Part shown: one piece after another, positions 27,812 through 36,184 of the stretch
Position numbering within the stretch: position 1 is the first letter of the stretch
How the letters are laid out: every line of letters starts with the position of its first letter
Virus record (IMG/VR): IMGVR_UViG_3300042343_000421
Location: 1-41,701 of that record
Strand: one strand, 5' to 3'
DNA length: 41,701 nucleotides
Source: a virus
The notes under the pieces: model-generated
The model's input: the letters and a program-made list of their open reading frames with translations, nothing else
Told to the model about the DNA's origin: nothing
Database searches by the model: none
Made by a program: the position numbers and the translations under genes

Positions 27812-29847
27812 TACGCTTTCGTCTGTATATTAGTTATTATCGACGAATCATCCATTATATCCAATGTTATTATTTTATCTTTTGTTGATGAAAATATAGT
27901 GGATTTAGGAGATACAGTTATAGAGAATTGCCCTAATACATTATTTATATTGTATGGAATAAAATTAGTAAGATACACTGTTCCAGCAGAATAATTTATT
28001 TCACCAATATTTTCTTGCACAACAGTTTTTACATTATTTGCGTAATAATAGCTTCGTAATGTAACTTTATTTCCGGTTAAAACTGGAATAGCAATTGCTC
28101 CAGATCCATCACCAATAATAACAGCAATTGCTTGTGTATAATTATTTCCAGGAGAAACTACAGTAATTTTTTTAATTACGCCATTAGTAACTTCTGCTGT
28201 AGCTAATGCTCCAGTTCCATCTCCATAAATTGAAACTAATGGAGTAGAAACATATCCCATACCACCACTTATTACTTGTATTGAATCTATAACATTAGAT
28301 ACAACTGGGGATTCTTCTATTTTTAATGATGTGTGTATAATTCCAGACTCATCAACGTAATCAAAGTAATCGCTATCCAGAGAACCTTTTTGTATTGTAG
28401 TTTCAAAATTAAATGTATTTGAATTAGTAGTTCTAAATATTGGAGTAAACTTCTTTTGTATTTGTATGTTAGATTCCGAACTTATTATTGACGCATCAAT
28501 AGATTTCACCGTTGTTATTAAATCTGGTAAAACAAATACAGAGTCGAATGTATTTAATGTTCTATTACAAAAATCCAAAACTCCTAACTTTATCAAACTC
28601 GATAATTGAGCAGAATCAAAGATAGATTTATTTTTATCGAAAAGTATATTATTAGTTATTTTTATAAACGTATAATCTACATCAACAATTTCTGGATTAA
28701 TCGTAATCATACTAAATGGTTTAATATATTCGTTTATTAATCTATATTTTTGTGATGCCGTTAGTGTATATCCACCATTGGGTTTGACGCAAATAAACAT
28801 TTTTCCATATTGAGGAGGATCTACATCTTCTCCACCCCAAACATTAACAGCCTGAATTGGAATTATAGAATTATCTCTTTTTAATAACTCTAAATAATCG
28901 GATTTAGTTACTGCTCTATTTTGAGAAGAATATGCCTTTGGAGCTGAAAATTTTATTGACTGGATAGATTCTTTTTCTTGCCCACCAAAAGCAGGAATAA
29001 CATTGTTAATAACAACGCCATTATAATTACCTATTTTATCCATTAGCGTGAATTTATATGCGCCATTAGGATCCATTCCATTAGTAACAAGATATTCAAC
29101 TGTAATAACATTTCCAGTTTTTAGTGCTTTACCTAAAATTCCATCACCAAAATATATTTCAAAATTGCCATCTAAGCCTTCTTGTATAAAATATACGGGA
29201 GATTGTTCGTTTAGTAACAGGTGATTAGAAGCAAGCTCAAATTTAGTAAAAACTGTAGATTGTGTACTATCATAAACCAATACTTGCAACGTCGTTGTAT
29301 CTACACTATCATCTGGAATAGAATAAATTCCAGATGGATTTTGCATTGTATTAACTTGATATGTGTATTTTACTGGTTGTCCTTGATATAAAGGAATACT
29401 GTAAAATTGCGCATAATTACCCGTTGCTGTTACTGTTACTGATTCCAGTGTAACAAAAGGGTAATTTACGTTGTCTATTGCTTGAGAATAGAATTTTGTA
29501 TATTTCGGAATTGTTAAATTTGGTGCAGTTGTACCATTAAATTTTATATCCAAAATAGCTTTTGATGCTCTTTTAGATGATGGTACATAATTTAAAAGTT
29601 TTGCATGAGAAACTACTGAGCTTCTTTTTACTGCTGTATCTAAAAATGCTTCATTTGCAACCATGTTTAGATAATATGCATTATAATGAGTATTATAAGA
29701 TAATAAATCTAATACAGTAGAAATAACTGAACTTTCAAAGTCAAAATCTGAAAATTTATCTTGACCTCTTAAGTAATTTTTAAAATTATTTTTAATTGCA
29801 TCAAAATCTAATTCTGCAATATTAATTGATGAATTGGCATTAGCCAT
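27811..29847 (-). CDS. gp6: Baseplate wedge protein (gp6-like)
   Basis: Core wedge protein, of the baseplate J family, whose ring holds the six wedges around the hub. The 678 residues (T4: 660) start with INIAELDFDAIKNNFKNYLR and TVLDLLSYNTHYNAYYLNMV, then NEAFLDTAVKRSSVVSHAKL, a textbook gp6 pattern. It also has the EQSPVYFIQEGLDGNFEIYF and GDGILGK sites found in the family, and ITKSDYLE-like AVTKSDYLELLKRD. Residues ~520-590 carry an added pair of GG-x-GY / GDGTGA units (ISGGMGYVSTPLVSIYGDGT). A near-consensus late promoter precedes it at 29874-29881. Confidence 0.95.
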   Translation of the reverse strand: MANANSSINIAELDFDAIKNNFKNYLRGQDKFSDFDFESSVISTVLDLLSYNTHYNAYYLNMVANEAFLDTAVKRSSVVSHAKLLNYVPSSKRASKAILDIKFNGTTAPNLTIPKYTKFYSQAIDNVNYPFVTLESVTVTATGNYAQFYSIPLYQGQPVKYTYQVNTMQNPSGIYSIPDDSVDTTTLQVLVYDSTQSTVFTKFELASNHLLLNEQSPVYFIQEGLDGNFEIYFGDGILGKALKTGNVITVEYLVTNGMDPNGAYKFTLMDKIGNYNGVVINNVIPAFGGQEKESIQSIKFSAPKAYSSQNRAVTKSDYLELLKRDNSIIPIQAVNVWGGEDVDPPQYGKMFICVKPNGGYTLTASQKYRLINEYIKPFSMITINPEIVDVDYTFIKITNNILFDKNKSIFDSAQLSSLIKLGVLDFCNRTLNTFDSVFVLPDLITTVKSIDASIISSESNIQIQKKFTPIFRTTNSNTFNFETTIQKGSLDSDYFDYVDESGIIHTSLKIEESPVVSNVIDSIQVISGGMGYVSTPLVSIYGDGTGALATAEVTNGVIKKITVVSPGNNYTQAIAVIIGDGSGAIAIPVLTGNKVTLRSYYYANNVKTVVQENIGEINYSAGTVYLTNFIPYNINNVLGQFSITVSPKSTIFSSTKDKIITLDIMDDSSIITNIQTKA

Positions 29848-29873
29848 TATTATCCCCTAAATCCTTTTAATAA

Positions 29874-29881
29874 TATTTATT
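29874..29881 (-). promoter_or_regulatory. Possible variant late promoter for gp6
   Basis: Minus-strand AATAAATA lies in the 34-base gap between gp25 and gp6, 27 bases before the gp6 ATG. It differs from the T4 late element at the first base only. The location in a true gap favours function. Confidence 0.45.
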
Positions 29882-30280
29882 TTATCTTAATCTAGACAAG
29901 ATAAAGTCTGCTGTAAATGGTTCAACCAAATTTTCAATATAAAAATATATTGTAACTTGATATACATTATCGTCATATAAAGCTGTCACATTAACTGACT
30001 TAAGAGAAACTCTATGATCAAAGTTTTTTATGACATATTCTACTTCTTTAGCCAATGCAGACGAAGTTATTGGGCTCATTGGTTCAAATAATAATTTACG
30101 AATATTTGAACCGTATTCTGGTTGAAATGGTTTTTCGTAATAATTTGTTAATAATAGATTTTTTAATGCTCGTACAACAGCCAATTCTCCAGTTGAAATC
30201 ATTAAATCTTTTTTGGCTGGATGAGGAGCAAATGTTAAATCTAAGTCAGTATATCCGCTAAAATTTTTTATTTTATCCAT
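29882..30280 (-). CDS. gp25: Baseplate wedge protein (gp25-like)
   Basis: Small wedge protein of the GPW/gp25 family, conserved in all contractile injection systems, which connects wedges to the sheath base. The 132 residues equal the T4 length. Typical parts: YTDLDLTFAPHPAKKDLMI, AVVRALKNLLLTNYYEKPFQ and PEYGSNIRKLLFEPMSPI, the last being the EPR-like family signature in its local form. Despite its historical T4 description as lysozyme-like, nothing here suggests enzyme activity. It is placed between gp5 and gp6, unlike T4, where gene 25 is in another cluster. Confidence 0.95.
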   Translation of the reverse strand: MDKIKNFSGYTDLDLTFAPHPAKKDLMISTGELAVVRALKNLLLTNYYEKPFQPEYGSNIRKLLFEPMSPITSSALAKEVEYVIKNFDHRVSLKSVNVTALYDDNVYQVTIYFYIENLVEPFTADFILSRLR

Positions 30281-30281
30281 A

Positions 30282-31247
30282 TTAGTTTAAATTGATAGTT
30301 TTACCTTTTTGGGTTAAAGTTCCAGCAACATTAATATTCATATTACCGCCGACTGTTATATTATAATCTCCATCAACTGTAACATTACTATCACCAACTA
30401 TGTAAACTGTAGAACTTCCTTGAACAGTCAAAGAACAGCTACCCAAAATAGAAACCTTATCGTCTTTCATAATAATAGTATATTTATCTTTAACTATCTT
30501 CTCCACCTGAGAGCCATTTGGATGGGTCTCTACGAACGTTCCAGATCTATGGTATAGATGTACTCGTTCGTATCCAGGCGTATCGTCAAGCTCAAAATAA
30601 TGCCCTGATTCGGTGCTTATAACTTGATTGTATGGATATTTTGTATTATATGGAGAAGCTGGTTCTGACCAAACATTTGCTCCATCTGGACCTTGTTCTG
30701 TATATAAAGTTCTATTTTTTATACCAATAACTGTATTTGCAATATCTTCATTTCTAGCCAATCTACTTGTAGTTGGCTGATTTATTCTATTTGGATAAGT
30801 ATTAGCTGATGGATATTCACTAAGAACCATTCCTGAACCATCTTCATTATACTGCATAAGTGCTGGTTTTCTTGGAGCAGCTTTTAATTGCACATCTGTT
30901 CTCGGGTCGTTAAACCCAATTTCTCTATCTGGGTTATCTTCTGGAATTCCATGAAACATACCCATTATGATTGGAAATTGTGTACCATTTCCATCCATAA
31001 AAAACCCCATAACAAAATCACCTTCTTTTAACGTAGAAGGCGTTGATGTAGATCCATTAATAGAAAAAAGAGGTTGAGCCCATGGCAATGTATTTGTTGG
31101 AATAGAATTTTTATCTTTTGAGTGTAATCCTTGGATTCTTACTCTGCAGCGACCTAAGTTAAGAGGATCCATTCTGTCCTCAACAACGCCAATCCACCAA
31201 ACAAAACCGCTGTGCCCTATAAAGTTTCCTCTACTGTTATTTCCCAT
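30282..31247 (-). CDS. gp5: Baseplate hub spike protein (gp5-like) without lysozyme domain
   Basis: Central spike that pierces the cell envelope. From ATG at 31247 it has 321 residues; T4 gp5 has 575. An N-terminal OB-fold part (FVWWIGVVEDRMDPLNLGRC, RVRIQGLHSKDK, LPWAQPLFSI) is followed by a VgrG-like region (STESGHYFELDDTPGYERVH) and a C-terminal beta-helix with short repeats (VQGSSTVYIVGDSNVTVDGD, YNITVGGNMNINVAGT). No lysozyme domain lies between them, which explains the short length. I prefer the start at 31247 to an ATG six codons upstream because it forms a TAATG overlap with the preceding gene and has AAAGGCG about 8 bases before it. Confidence 0.9.
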   Translation of the reverse strand: MGNNSRGNFIGHSGFVWWIGVVEDRMDPLNLGRCRVRIQGLHSKDKNSIPTNTLPWAQPLFSINGSTSTPSTLKEGDFVMGFFMDGNGTQFPIIMGMFHGIPEDNPDREIGFNDPRTDVQLKAAPRKPALMQYNEDGSGMVLSEYPSANTYPNRINQPTTSRLARNEDIANTVIGIKNRTLYTEQGPDGANVWSEPASPYNTKYPYNQVISTESGHYFELDDTPGYERVHLYHRSGTFVETHPNGSQVEKIVKDKYTIIMKDDKVSILGSCSLTVQGSSTVYIVGDSNVTVDGDYNITVGGNMNINVAGTLTQKGKTINLN

Positions 31248-32602
31248 TATCTTACGCCTTTCCAACCAGAATCGGAATTATCAAAATTGCTAAATTTATT
31301 TGGATATGAATCTTTACAAAGTTCTAATACTGTTGTAAATTTATGCTCTTGTGTTATTGTATGTCTAACCGCAGTAACAAGATATCTTCCTGAATAAAAC
31401 GGATCCGCAACTTTTTCTTTACTATTTGGGTTATTATAACTAATTTCTGGTTTGTTAAATTCTACAATTTTACCAATAGTTAATTCAACATCTCCTGGAA
31501 CTAATATTTTAATTCTATTTGACCACATAAGAGATAATTGAGCAGACCTTATAGATGAAGTTTCCTCTGGTCTATATTCATTAACATGTACTTCTTTGTC
31601 TTTAATATATTTATTTTCGCTTTGTCCAGAAGTAGAAACGCAAAATTTAATTGCACCAAAAGTTTCGTTTATTTTGTCACCAAGTCTATTTGTTGCTGAA
31701 TTTGGTATATTTTGTTTATCTAAAGATTGAACATCTTTTATGTATTTGTTATAATCGTAATTTTTTTCATCAAATTTTAATCGTAATGGATCAATAGTTA
31801 TTGTTTTATTTGCCATTGCACCAGTTTTTACTGCTGTGATAGAATCAAAAGAATTAACATGTTCAAATGCAATAACATTAACGAATTCTTTTTCTAAATC
31901 AACAACCAAATCATTTTTATTAGATTTTAAATTTTTTTCTTCATATTGATATTTTCTAAAAATAGGTTGTTTATATAAATTTAAAACTGATTTAAAATTA
32001 AACCCTGCTTTATCTTCATAAAACAAATAAAATGCTCCAGCATTTTTATCTTGATCTGCTTGAGTAAATGTAGTTAGCCAATTTATAGCCTGTAAAGGTT
32101 TAAGATTTGGTATAACTATATTTTTAACACCAGTTGTTTCATCATAATTTTTAAAATATTTTTTATCTACTTTTAATTGATTTATAACTATATCTTTTAC
32201 AATATCTAAAATCTTCACATTAGCATATGCTTTTGAAATTTTATATTGTTCACTTAGCATTGCTTCTTCGGAACAAAAGTGTAAAATATAATTTTCATTA
32301 GAAGTTTTTGTTTGTGTTCTTCCGCTGTGTTTATAAATTCTACAAACTTTTTCTAAAGGTTTATCTAATCCAGGTTTGTCGATTGATAAAAATAATACTT
32401 CTTGACCTTGAAACTCGAACATTTGTATACAACCAATAGAATCGTTGACAACTAATGCCCCATTAACAAAATTAGAAAAAATATCCTCGAAATAATTTAT
32501 CTCAACAACAATATGTCGTATATCAATAGGATTTCCGCTTGCGCCAACAATCCTGCACGAATTTATTGTTATATCCTGAGAATAACCTAAACCATCAGCC
32601 AT
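31247..32602 (-). CDS. gp27: Baseplate hub protein (gp27-like)
   Basis: Probable hub ring protein joining the gp5 spike to the tail tube. The 451 residues (T4 gp27: 391) begin with a beta-rich domain (IDIRHIVVEINYFEDIFSNF, VNGALVVNDSIG), the typical start of hub proteins of this kind, then AYANVKILDIVKDIVINQLK and PNLKPLQAINWLTTFTQADQ, and end in HTITQEHKFTTVLELCKDSY, like gp27/gpD-type hubs. It is translationally coupled to gp5 by TAATG, which supports a one-to-one complex as for T4 gp27-gp5. It overlaps gp53 by 8 bases. Likeness to T4 gp27 is in pattern and position, not close sequence. Confidence 0.75.
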   Translation of the reverse strand: MADGLGYSQDITINSCRIVGASGNPIDIRHIVVEINYFEDIFSNFVNGALVVNDSIGCIQMFEFQGQEVLFLSIDKPGLDKPLEKVCRIYKHSGRTQTKTSNENYILHFCSEEAMLSEQYKISKAYANVKILDIVKDIVINQLKVDKKYFKNYDETTGVKNIVIPNLKPLQAINWLTTFTQADQDKNAGAFYLFYEDKAGFNFKSVLNLYKQPIFRKYQYEEKNLKSNKNDLVVDLEKEFVNVIAFEHVNSFDSITAVKTGAMANKTITIDPLRLKFDEKNYDYNKYIKDVQSLDKQNIPNSATNRLGDKINETFGAIKFCVSTSGQSENKYIKDKEVHVNEYRPEETSSIRSAQLSLMWSNRIKILVPGDVELTIGKIVEFNKPEISYNNPNSKEKVADPFYSGRYLVTAVRHTITQEHKFTTVLELCKDSYPNKFSNFDNSDSGWKGVR

Positions 32603-33602
32603 AATAAGTTTCCATCAAAAGTTTAAATTCTTGTTCTAATTGCGGAACATACTCTTTTCTAATTAATTTTATTTCTCTTTTATCTTCGTTCAATTCTTGT
32701 TCATACTGAAAAATTGATATTCTTTCTTTTGTTGTAGAAACAACAATATCTTGTCCATATTTTATTTCATTAGCATAATTAAATGCGCTTGAATTTTCTA
32801 CTTCCGTGTAAATATCATTCAATGGATTGGTATCTAAATTAGTATATCTACCAACATAAGAATTATCATCTATGTAAAATTTTTGATCAGTAGAAGTTCC
32901 ACTATTTTGATCAGTTGTTGTTATAATTGCTCTATATCCATATGGAGTTATAGAAGCATATTCTATTGCATTATTATATGTTTTCCAATAATCGCTGTTA
33001 GAATAAGTTATACCGTTAGCTGTATTTGATGTATGATTTTGTAGCGAAATATAAATTGTGTATTGATTTTTAACAACATCATCTTTATTATATTCGGTAT
33101 CATTTTCCCATAAATCTTTCCAGTAAACACCTTCATAAATTCTTTCCCAATAATTATTAGCTAAATCTTTGGTAAATATTGTTGGAGTATGTGTTTGTCT
33201 ACAAATATATGCAGTATTACTATAAACAACAACATCTGAATAAAGAATATTGTTGTTGGCATTCCAATCGCCTCGCCAATTAGAATTAGCCCAAATATTT
33301 AAACTATTCGCTTGATTTTTATATTTTTGTTCAATATATTTGTTAAATATTTGATAATCTAATGCAAAGTCATAAAAAGGATTAACAATATTATTAGCCA
33401 ACATTACTATCCAATGTCTTTCTGGGTCTCCATAATATTTTGATGCAATAATCTCTGGAGTATCACCTTCTTGTAGAGTATATGGATAAAAAATTGATAA
33501 TTTATCTGAATATTTATCTCTAATTACTGATCTAGCAATTAAATCAGTTACTAATTTATTATTAACAATAAATTTAGGATATTTCGAAAAGAATGATGCC
33601 AT
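32595..33602 (-). CDS. gp53: Baseplate wedge protein (gp53-like) with two inserted W/Y modules
   Basis: Wedge protein that in T4 joins adjacent wedges. The 335 residues far exceed T4 gp53 (196). Residues 1-95 hold the family N-terminus with a LysM-like part (YTLQEGDTPEIIASKYYGDP, ERHWIVMLANNIVNPFYD). Residues ~280-335 are the family C-terminus (RKEYVPQLEQEFKLLMETYY). Between them are two tandem ~48-residue modules, 109-155 (WRGDWNANNNILYSDVVVY ... YWERI) and 161-208 (WKDLWENDTEYNKDDVV ... YWKTY), each of the W-x-Y-x-DVV-Y-x-YI-x-H-YW layout of CBM5/12-like sugar-binding modules. A related module is in the giant DUF4815-type protein. Confidence 0.88.
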   Translation of the reverse strand: MASFFSKYPKFIVNNKLVTDLIARSVIRDKYSDKLSIFYPYTLQEGDTPEIIASKYYGDPERHWIVMLANNIVNPFYDFALDYQIFNKYIEQKYKNQANSLNIWANSNWRGDWNANNNILYSDVVVYSNTAYICRQTHTPTIFTKDLANNYWERIYEGVYWKDLWENDTEYNKDDVVKNQYTIYISLQNHTSNTANGITYSNSDYWKTYNNAIEYASITPYGYRAIITTTDQNSGTSTDQKFYIDDNSYVGRYTNLDTNPLNDIYTEVENSSAFNYANEIKYGQDIVVSTTKERISIFQYEQELNEDKREIKLIRKEYVPQLEQEFKLLMETYYG

Positions 33603-33605
33603 ATA

Positions 33606-35027
33606 TTAATATCCTTTTGAAAGAATTGTTTCTTGGGTTATAATTTCGGTTTCTTTAAATTGCAAAGTTAAACGAGTTTTAACTGGCATACCATCATTAA
33701 ATGCAACCCAACCTACTTCTGGAGCATAATCAACAATAACAGTTTCTAACACACAAGGAGCAAAATTATGTAAATTTTCATTATGAGATTCTAAATGCAT
33801 ATATTCTATTTTAAATACTGATGGAGTATTAAAATATCTACCAGATTCAACATTTGGATTTGATGGGGAAGAATGTACTCTAAACAATTTTATTATATCC
33901 CTAATTGTTTGTGCTTCTTCTGGACTTTTTGGAGTAAATGTAAAATCAAATTGAAATTTTCTAAAATCCATTTGAGTAAATACAACTTCAAATTGTGGAT
34001 TTAGTGCATAACCTGCTTTTTTTAATAAAAATCTAGATACAGCTCCGCCATTTGCAACAATTCCTGCTGCGCCAGCTCCTGCTCCTAGTCCTTCGATTGC
34101 AAGAGGTGGTGCTCCAATTTCTCCGGTTTTGAATTTATTATAAGTTCTTAACGTAGAACCCATTATATCATTTTTATCGAAATTATCATAAATTGAATTC
34201 GTTGCATCTTTAAATTGCCCAGCTTCATCCATTCCTTCCATGAACCCACCTAATGCACCTAATGCCTCAGTCATACCGATATCGCCGTATGATGCATGTT
34301 GAGCCATTGATACCGTATCAGGCATATAAAGATTAATATATCCAGATGGTTTCATTGTAGCAGGAGAAAACTTTGGTCCAGTTGTATCTGTTGGAGCTTG
34401 ATCTCCGGTTGGTGCTCCACCACTTATAGATTTAAGAGGGTCGTTTAAGAAGTTTTTAATTGAATCAAAAGCATTTGAGGCAGCTTGCATTGGATCATTT
34501 AAAAAGCCAGAAACTCCAGGAATATTAGAAATAGTTGATGCAGCTGAAGTTACTGAATTAATTGCACTAATCGATCCGGTAACAGCACCGAAAGCAGTAG
34601 TCGCCGAACCAACAGCAGATACAGAAGATGCAGCACTAGAAACTGCCCCAGCAATGGACGTTGCCGTTCCAACAACTTGTGATGCTGTGGTAAGAGCTTG
34701 ATTGGCTACACTTGCAACTTCACCTATCGTAGAAGTAATAGACCCTAAAGTTGAACTGGCATCAGCTGCTGCTTGCGTTGCAGTTGTTGCAGCAGAATTA
34801 AATGACGTTTGCGCATCATTTACTAGCGAAGTAACGCTAGGGGGAATTACAGATGACGAGACACCAGTTGCCGGCATCTTATATGTTGATTTTGTTGGAA
34901 TCAACACAGAAAATGTTATAAAATGCCCTTTTCTTGCTGAACCCAAATCATGGGGATACATTAAGACTGGCATATCATTTTTATTTTGATATAAATCTTT
35001 TAACGGTGAATTTGGATCTATTGCCAT
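33606..35027 (-). CDS. gp48: Baseplate tail tube cap (gp48-like)
   Basis: Caps the hub and starts tail tube polymerisation with gp54. The 473 residues (T4: 364) have a conserved C-terminal half: NPQFEVVFTQMDFRKFQFDF, TFTPKSPEEAQTIRDIIKLF, RVHSSPSNP, and VLETVIVDYAPEVGWVAFND. The N-terminus (PVLMYPHDLGSARKGHFITF) is also of the cap type. Residues ~70-185 are an inserted Ala/Ser/Thr/Val-rich stretch with few charges, which T4 gp48 lacks as far as I know. It is the first gene of the minus-strand block, led by a late promoter at 35063-35070. Confidence 0.87.
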   Translation of the reverse strand: MAIDPNSPLKDLYQNKNDMPVLMYPHDLGSARKGHFITFSVLIPTKSTYKMPATGVSSSVIPPSVTSLVNDAQTSFNSAATTATQAAADASSTLGSITSTIGEVASVANQALTTASQVVGTATSIAGAVSSAASSVSAVGSATTAFGAVTGSISAINSVTSAASTISNIPGVSGFLNDPMQAASNAFDSIKNFLNDPLKSISGGAPTGDQAPTDTTGPKFSPATMKPSGYINLYMPDTVSMAQHASYGDIGMTEALGALGGFMEGMDEAGQFKDATNSIYDNFDKNDIMGSTLRTYNKFKTGEIGAPPLAIEGLGAGAGAAGIVANGGAVSRFLLKKAGYALNPQFEVVFTQMDFRKFQFDFTFTPKSPEEAQTIRDIIKLFRVHSSPSNPNVESGRYFNTPSVFKIEYMHLESHNENLHNFAPCVLETVIVDYAPEVGWVAFNDGMPVKTRLTLQFKETEIITQETILSKGY

Positions 35028-35062
35028 AATTTTATTTCTTTTTAATGGAATTAACTAAATAC

Positions 35063-35070
35063 TATTTATA
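35063..35070 (-). promoter_or_regulatory. T4-type late promoter for the minus-strand baseplate operon
   Basis: TATTTATA on the plus strand reads TATAAATA on the minus strand, 36 bases before the gp48 ATG in the divergent gap. It faces the plus-strand promoter at 35080-35087, only 9 bases away, so the two could compete for the late sigma factor and sliding clamp. Confidence 0.75.
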
Positions 35071-35079
35071 TTAATAATT

Positions 35080-35087
35080 TATAAATA
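35080..35087 (+). promoter_or_regulatory. T4-type late promoter for the plus-strand operon
   Basis: TATAAATA, an exact late -10 element, ends 7 bases before the gp4 ATG. By T4 spacing, transcription would start at about 35093-35095, giving a leader of nearly zero length for gp4. Confidence 0.75.
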
Positions 35088-35094
35088 TTTCATT

Positions 35095-35538
35095 ATGGCT
35101 AGAAACTATAAACAAGGAATTTACCCTCCTAAAAACCCAAGCAAATATAAAGGTAACGCAAGCAATATTGTTTATCGAAGTAGCTGGGAATTGCGGGTTT
35201 TTAAATGGATGGATGATAATCCATCAGTGTTGGAATGGGCATCGGAAGAATGTGTCATTCCATATAAATCCCCAGTAGACCAAAAATTACATAGATATTT
35301 TCCGGATATTTGGGCTAAAGTTAAAGGAGCTGATGGAAGAATAAAAACATATTTGCTTGAAATAAAACCAGAATATCAAGCAAATGCTCCTGAAATTAAA
35401 AAACGAATTACTAAACAATATATAACAGAAGTGTGTACTTACGCAATAAATCAAGCTAAATGGAAAGCAGCAAGAGAATATTGTATGGACAGAAAGTGGG
35501 AATTTAAAATTCTTACTGAAAAAGACCTAGGATTATAA
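35095..35538 (+). CDS. gp4: Head completion protein (gp4-like), PD-(D/E)XK nuclease-like
   Basis: Needed in T4 for completing filled heads before tails attach. The 147 residues equal T4 gp4 length (150). The sequence contains NIVYRSSWELRVFKWMDDNP, then a PD-(D/E)XK-type set: Glu32 in SSWELR, Pro70-Asp71 in RYFPDIW, and Glu89-x-Lys91 in LLEIKPE, as in TnsA-like nuclease folds. The catalytic-type residues are all present, so nuclease activity is possible; the function in phages is known only as head completion. No Shine-Dalgarno is visible and the promoter is very close, so translation may be leaderless. Its stop codon is directly followed by the next ATG. Confidence 0.93.
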   Translation: MARNYKQGIYPPKNPSKYKGNASNIVYRSSWELRVFKWMDDNPSVLEWASEECVIPYKSPVDQKLHRYFPDIWAKVKGADGRIKTYLLEIKPEYQANAPEIKKRITKQYITEVCTYAINQAKWKAAREYCMDRKWEFKILTEKDLGL

Positions 35539-36174
35539 ATGGATAAAAATAAACCGGCTGGACCTGCTGAACCTTTAGATTCTAAATTTCATCATAAATT
35601 TTTATTAAAAAGTGCATTTGAGGCAATAAATTGGTTTAAAAATGCAATTAAATCGTTAACGAATCCAACAGCAAAAGAAAAAACTGAAAAAGAACAAGAA
35701 AAAGCTGATTTATTACGACCTGGAACATATAAAACTGAAAAATTTGAAGTTGGAAAGATGTATCTATTTCATTATGATCCAAAAGGAAGAAAGACTTTAC
35801 CATATTATGATACATTTCCTTTAATATTATTAACAGGTATTCATCGTGGTGGGTTTACAGGATTAAATTTACATTATTTGCCGCCTGAACCAAGATTGAT
35901 ATTGTTAAGTAATTTAACGCAGAAATCGGTTTTTTTAGATGGAAAATTAGAAAGGTTAAATATTAAGTATGATAACTTAAAAGGAGTTCAAGAGTTTGCA
36001 TTTTTTGAACCTTGCTTTAAACAATATTTAAAATCTAATATTAGGTCAGAAATCAAATTAATCCCGCCAGAAGATTGGGCATATGCTGCTGCTCTTCCAA
36101 TAGAAGCTTTTGTTAAGAAAACTAAACAACAAGTTTGGAAAGAATCTATGGCTACACAAGATATGACACTTTAA
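35539..36174 (+). CDS. Conserved T4-like phage protein next to gp4, unknown role
   Basis: A 211-residue protein I cannot assign firmly. The N-terminal 60 residues are charged and helical (NPTAKEKTEKEQEKADLL). The remainder is a compact domain with GKMYLFHYDPKGRKTLPYYD, TFPLILL and GFTGLNLHYLPPEPRLILLS, a pattern I have seen in conserved proteins of marine T4-like phages. The C-terminal part is basic (EAFVKKTKQQVWKES). It begins on the base after the gp4 stop codon, with which it must be coupled. T4 keeps gp2 (DNA end protector) and gp3 (tail completion) near gene 4, so either function is a candidate by position only. Confidence 0.75.
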   Translation: MDKNKPAGPAEPLDSKFHHKFLLKSAFEAINWFKNAIKSLTNPTAKEKTEKEQEKADLLRPGTYKTEKFEVGKMYLFHYDPKGRKTLPYYDTFPLILLTGIHRGGFTGLNLHYLPPEPRLILLSNLTQKSVFLDGKLERLNIKYDNLKGVQEFAFFEPCFKQYLKSNIRSEIKLIPPEDWAYAAALPIEAFVKKTKQQVWKESMATQDMTL

Positions 36175-36184
36175 GGGAACACAA

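Noticed and set aside
31248-31265. Upstream ATG for gp5 (six extra residues)
   Set aside because: The start at 31247 makes the TAATG overlap with the gp27-like gene and has a better placed AAAGGCG; the extra MERRKI has no family support.
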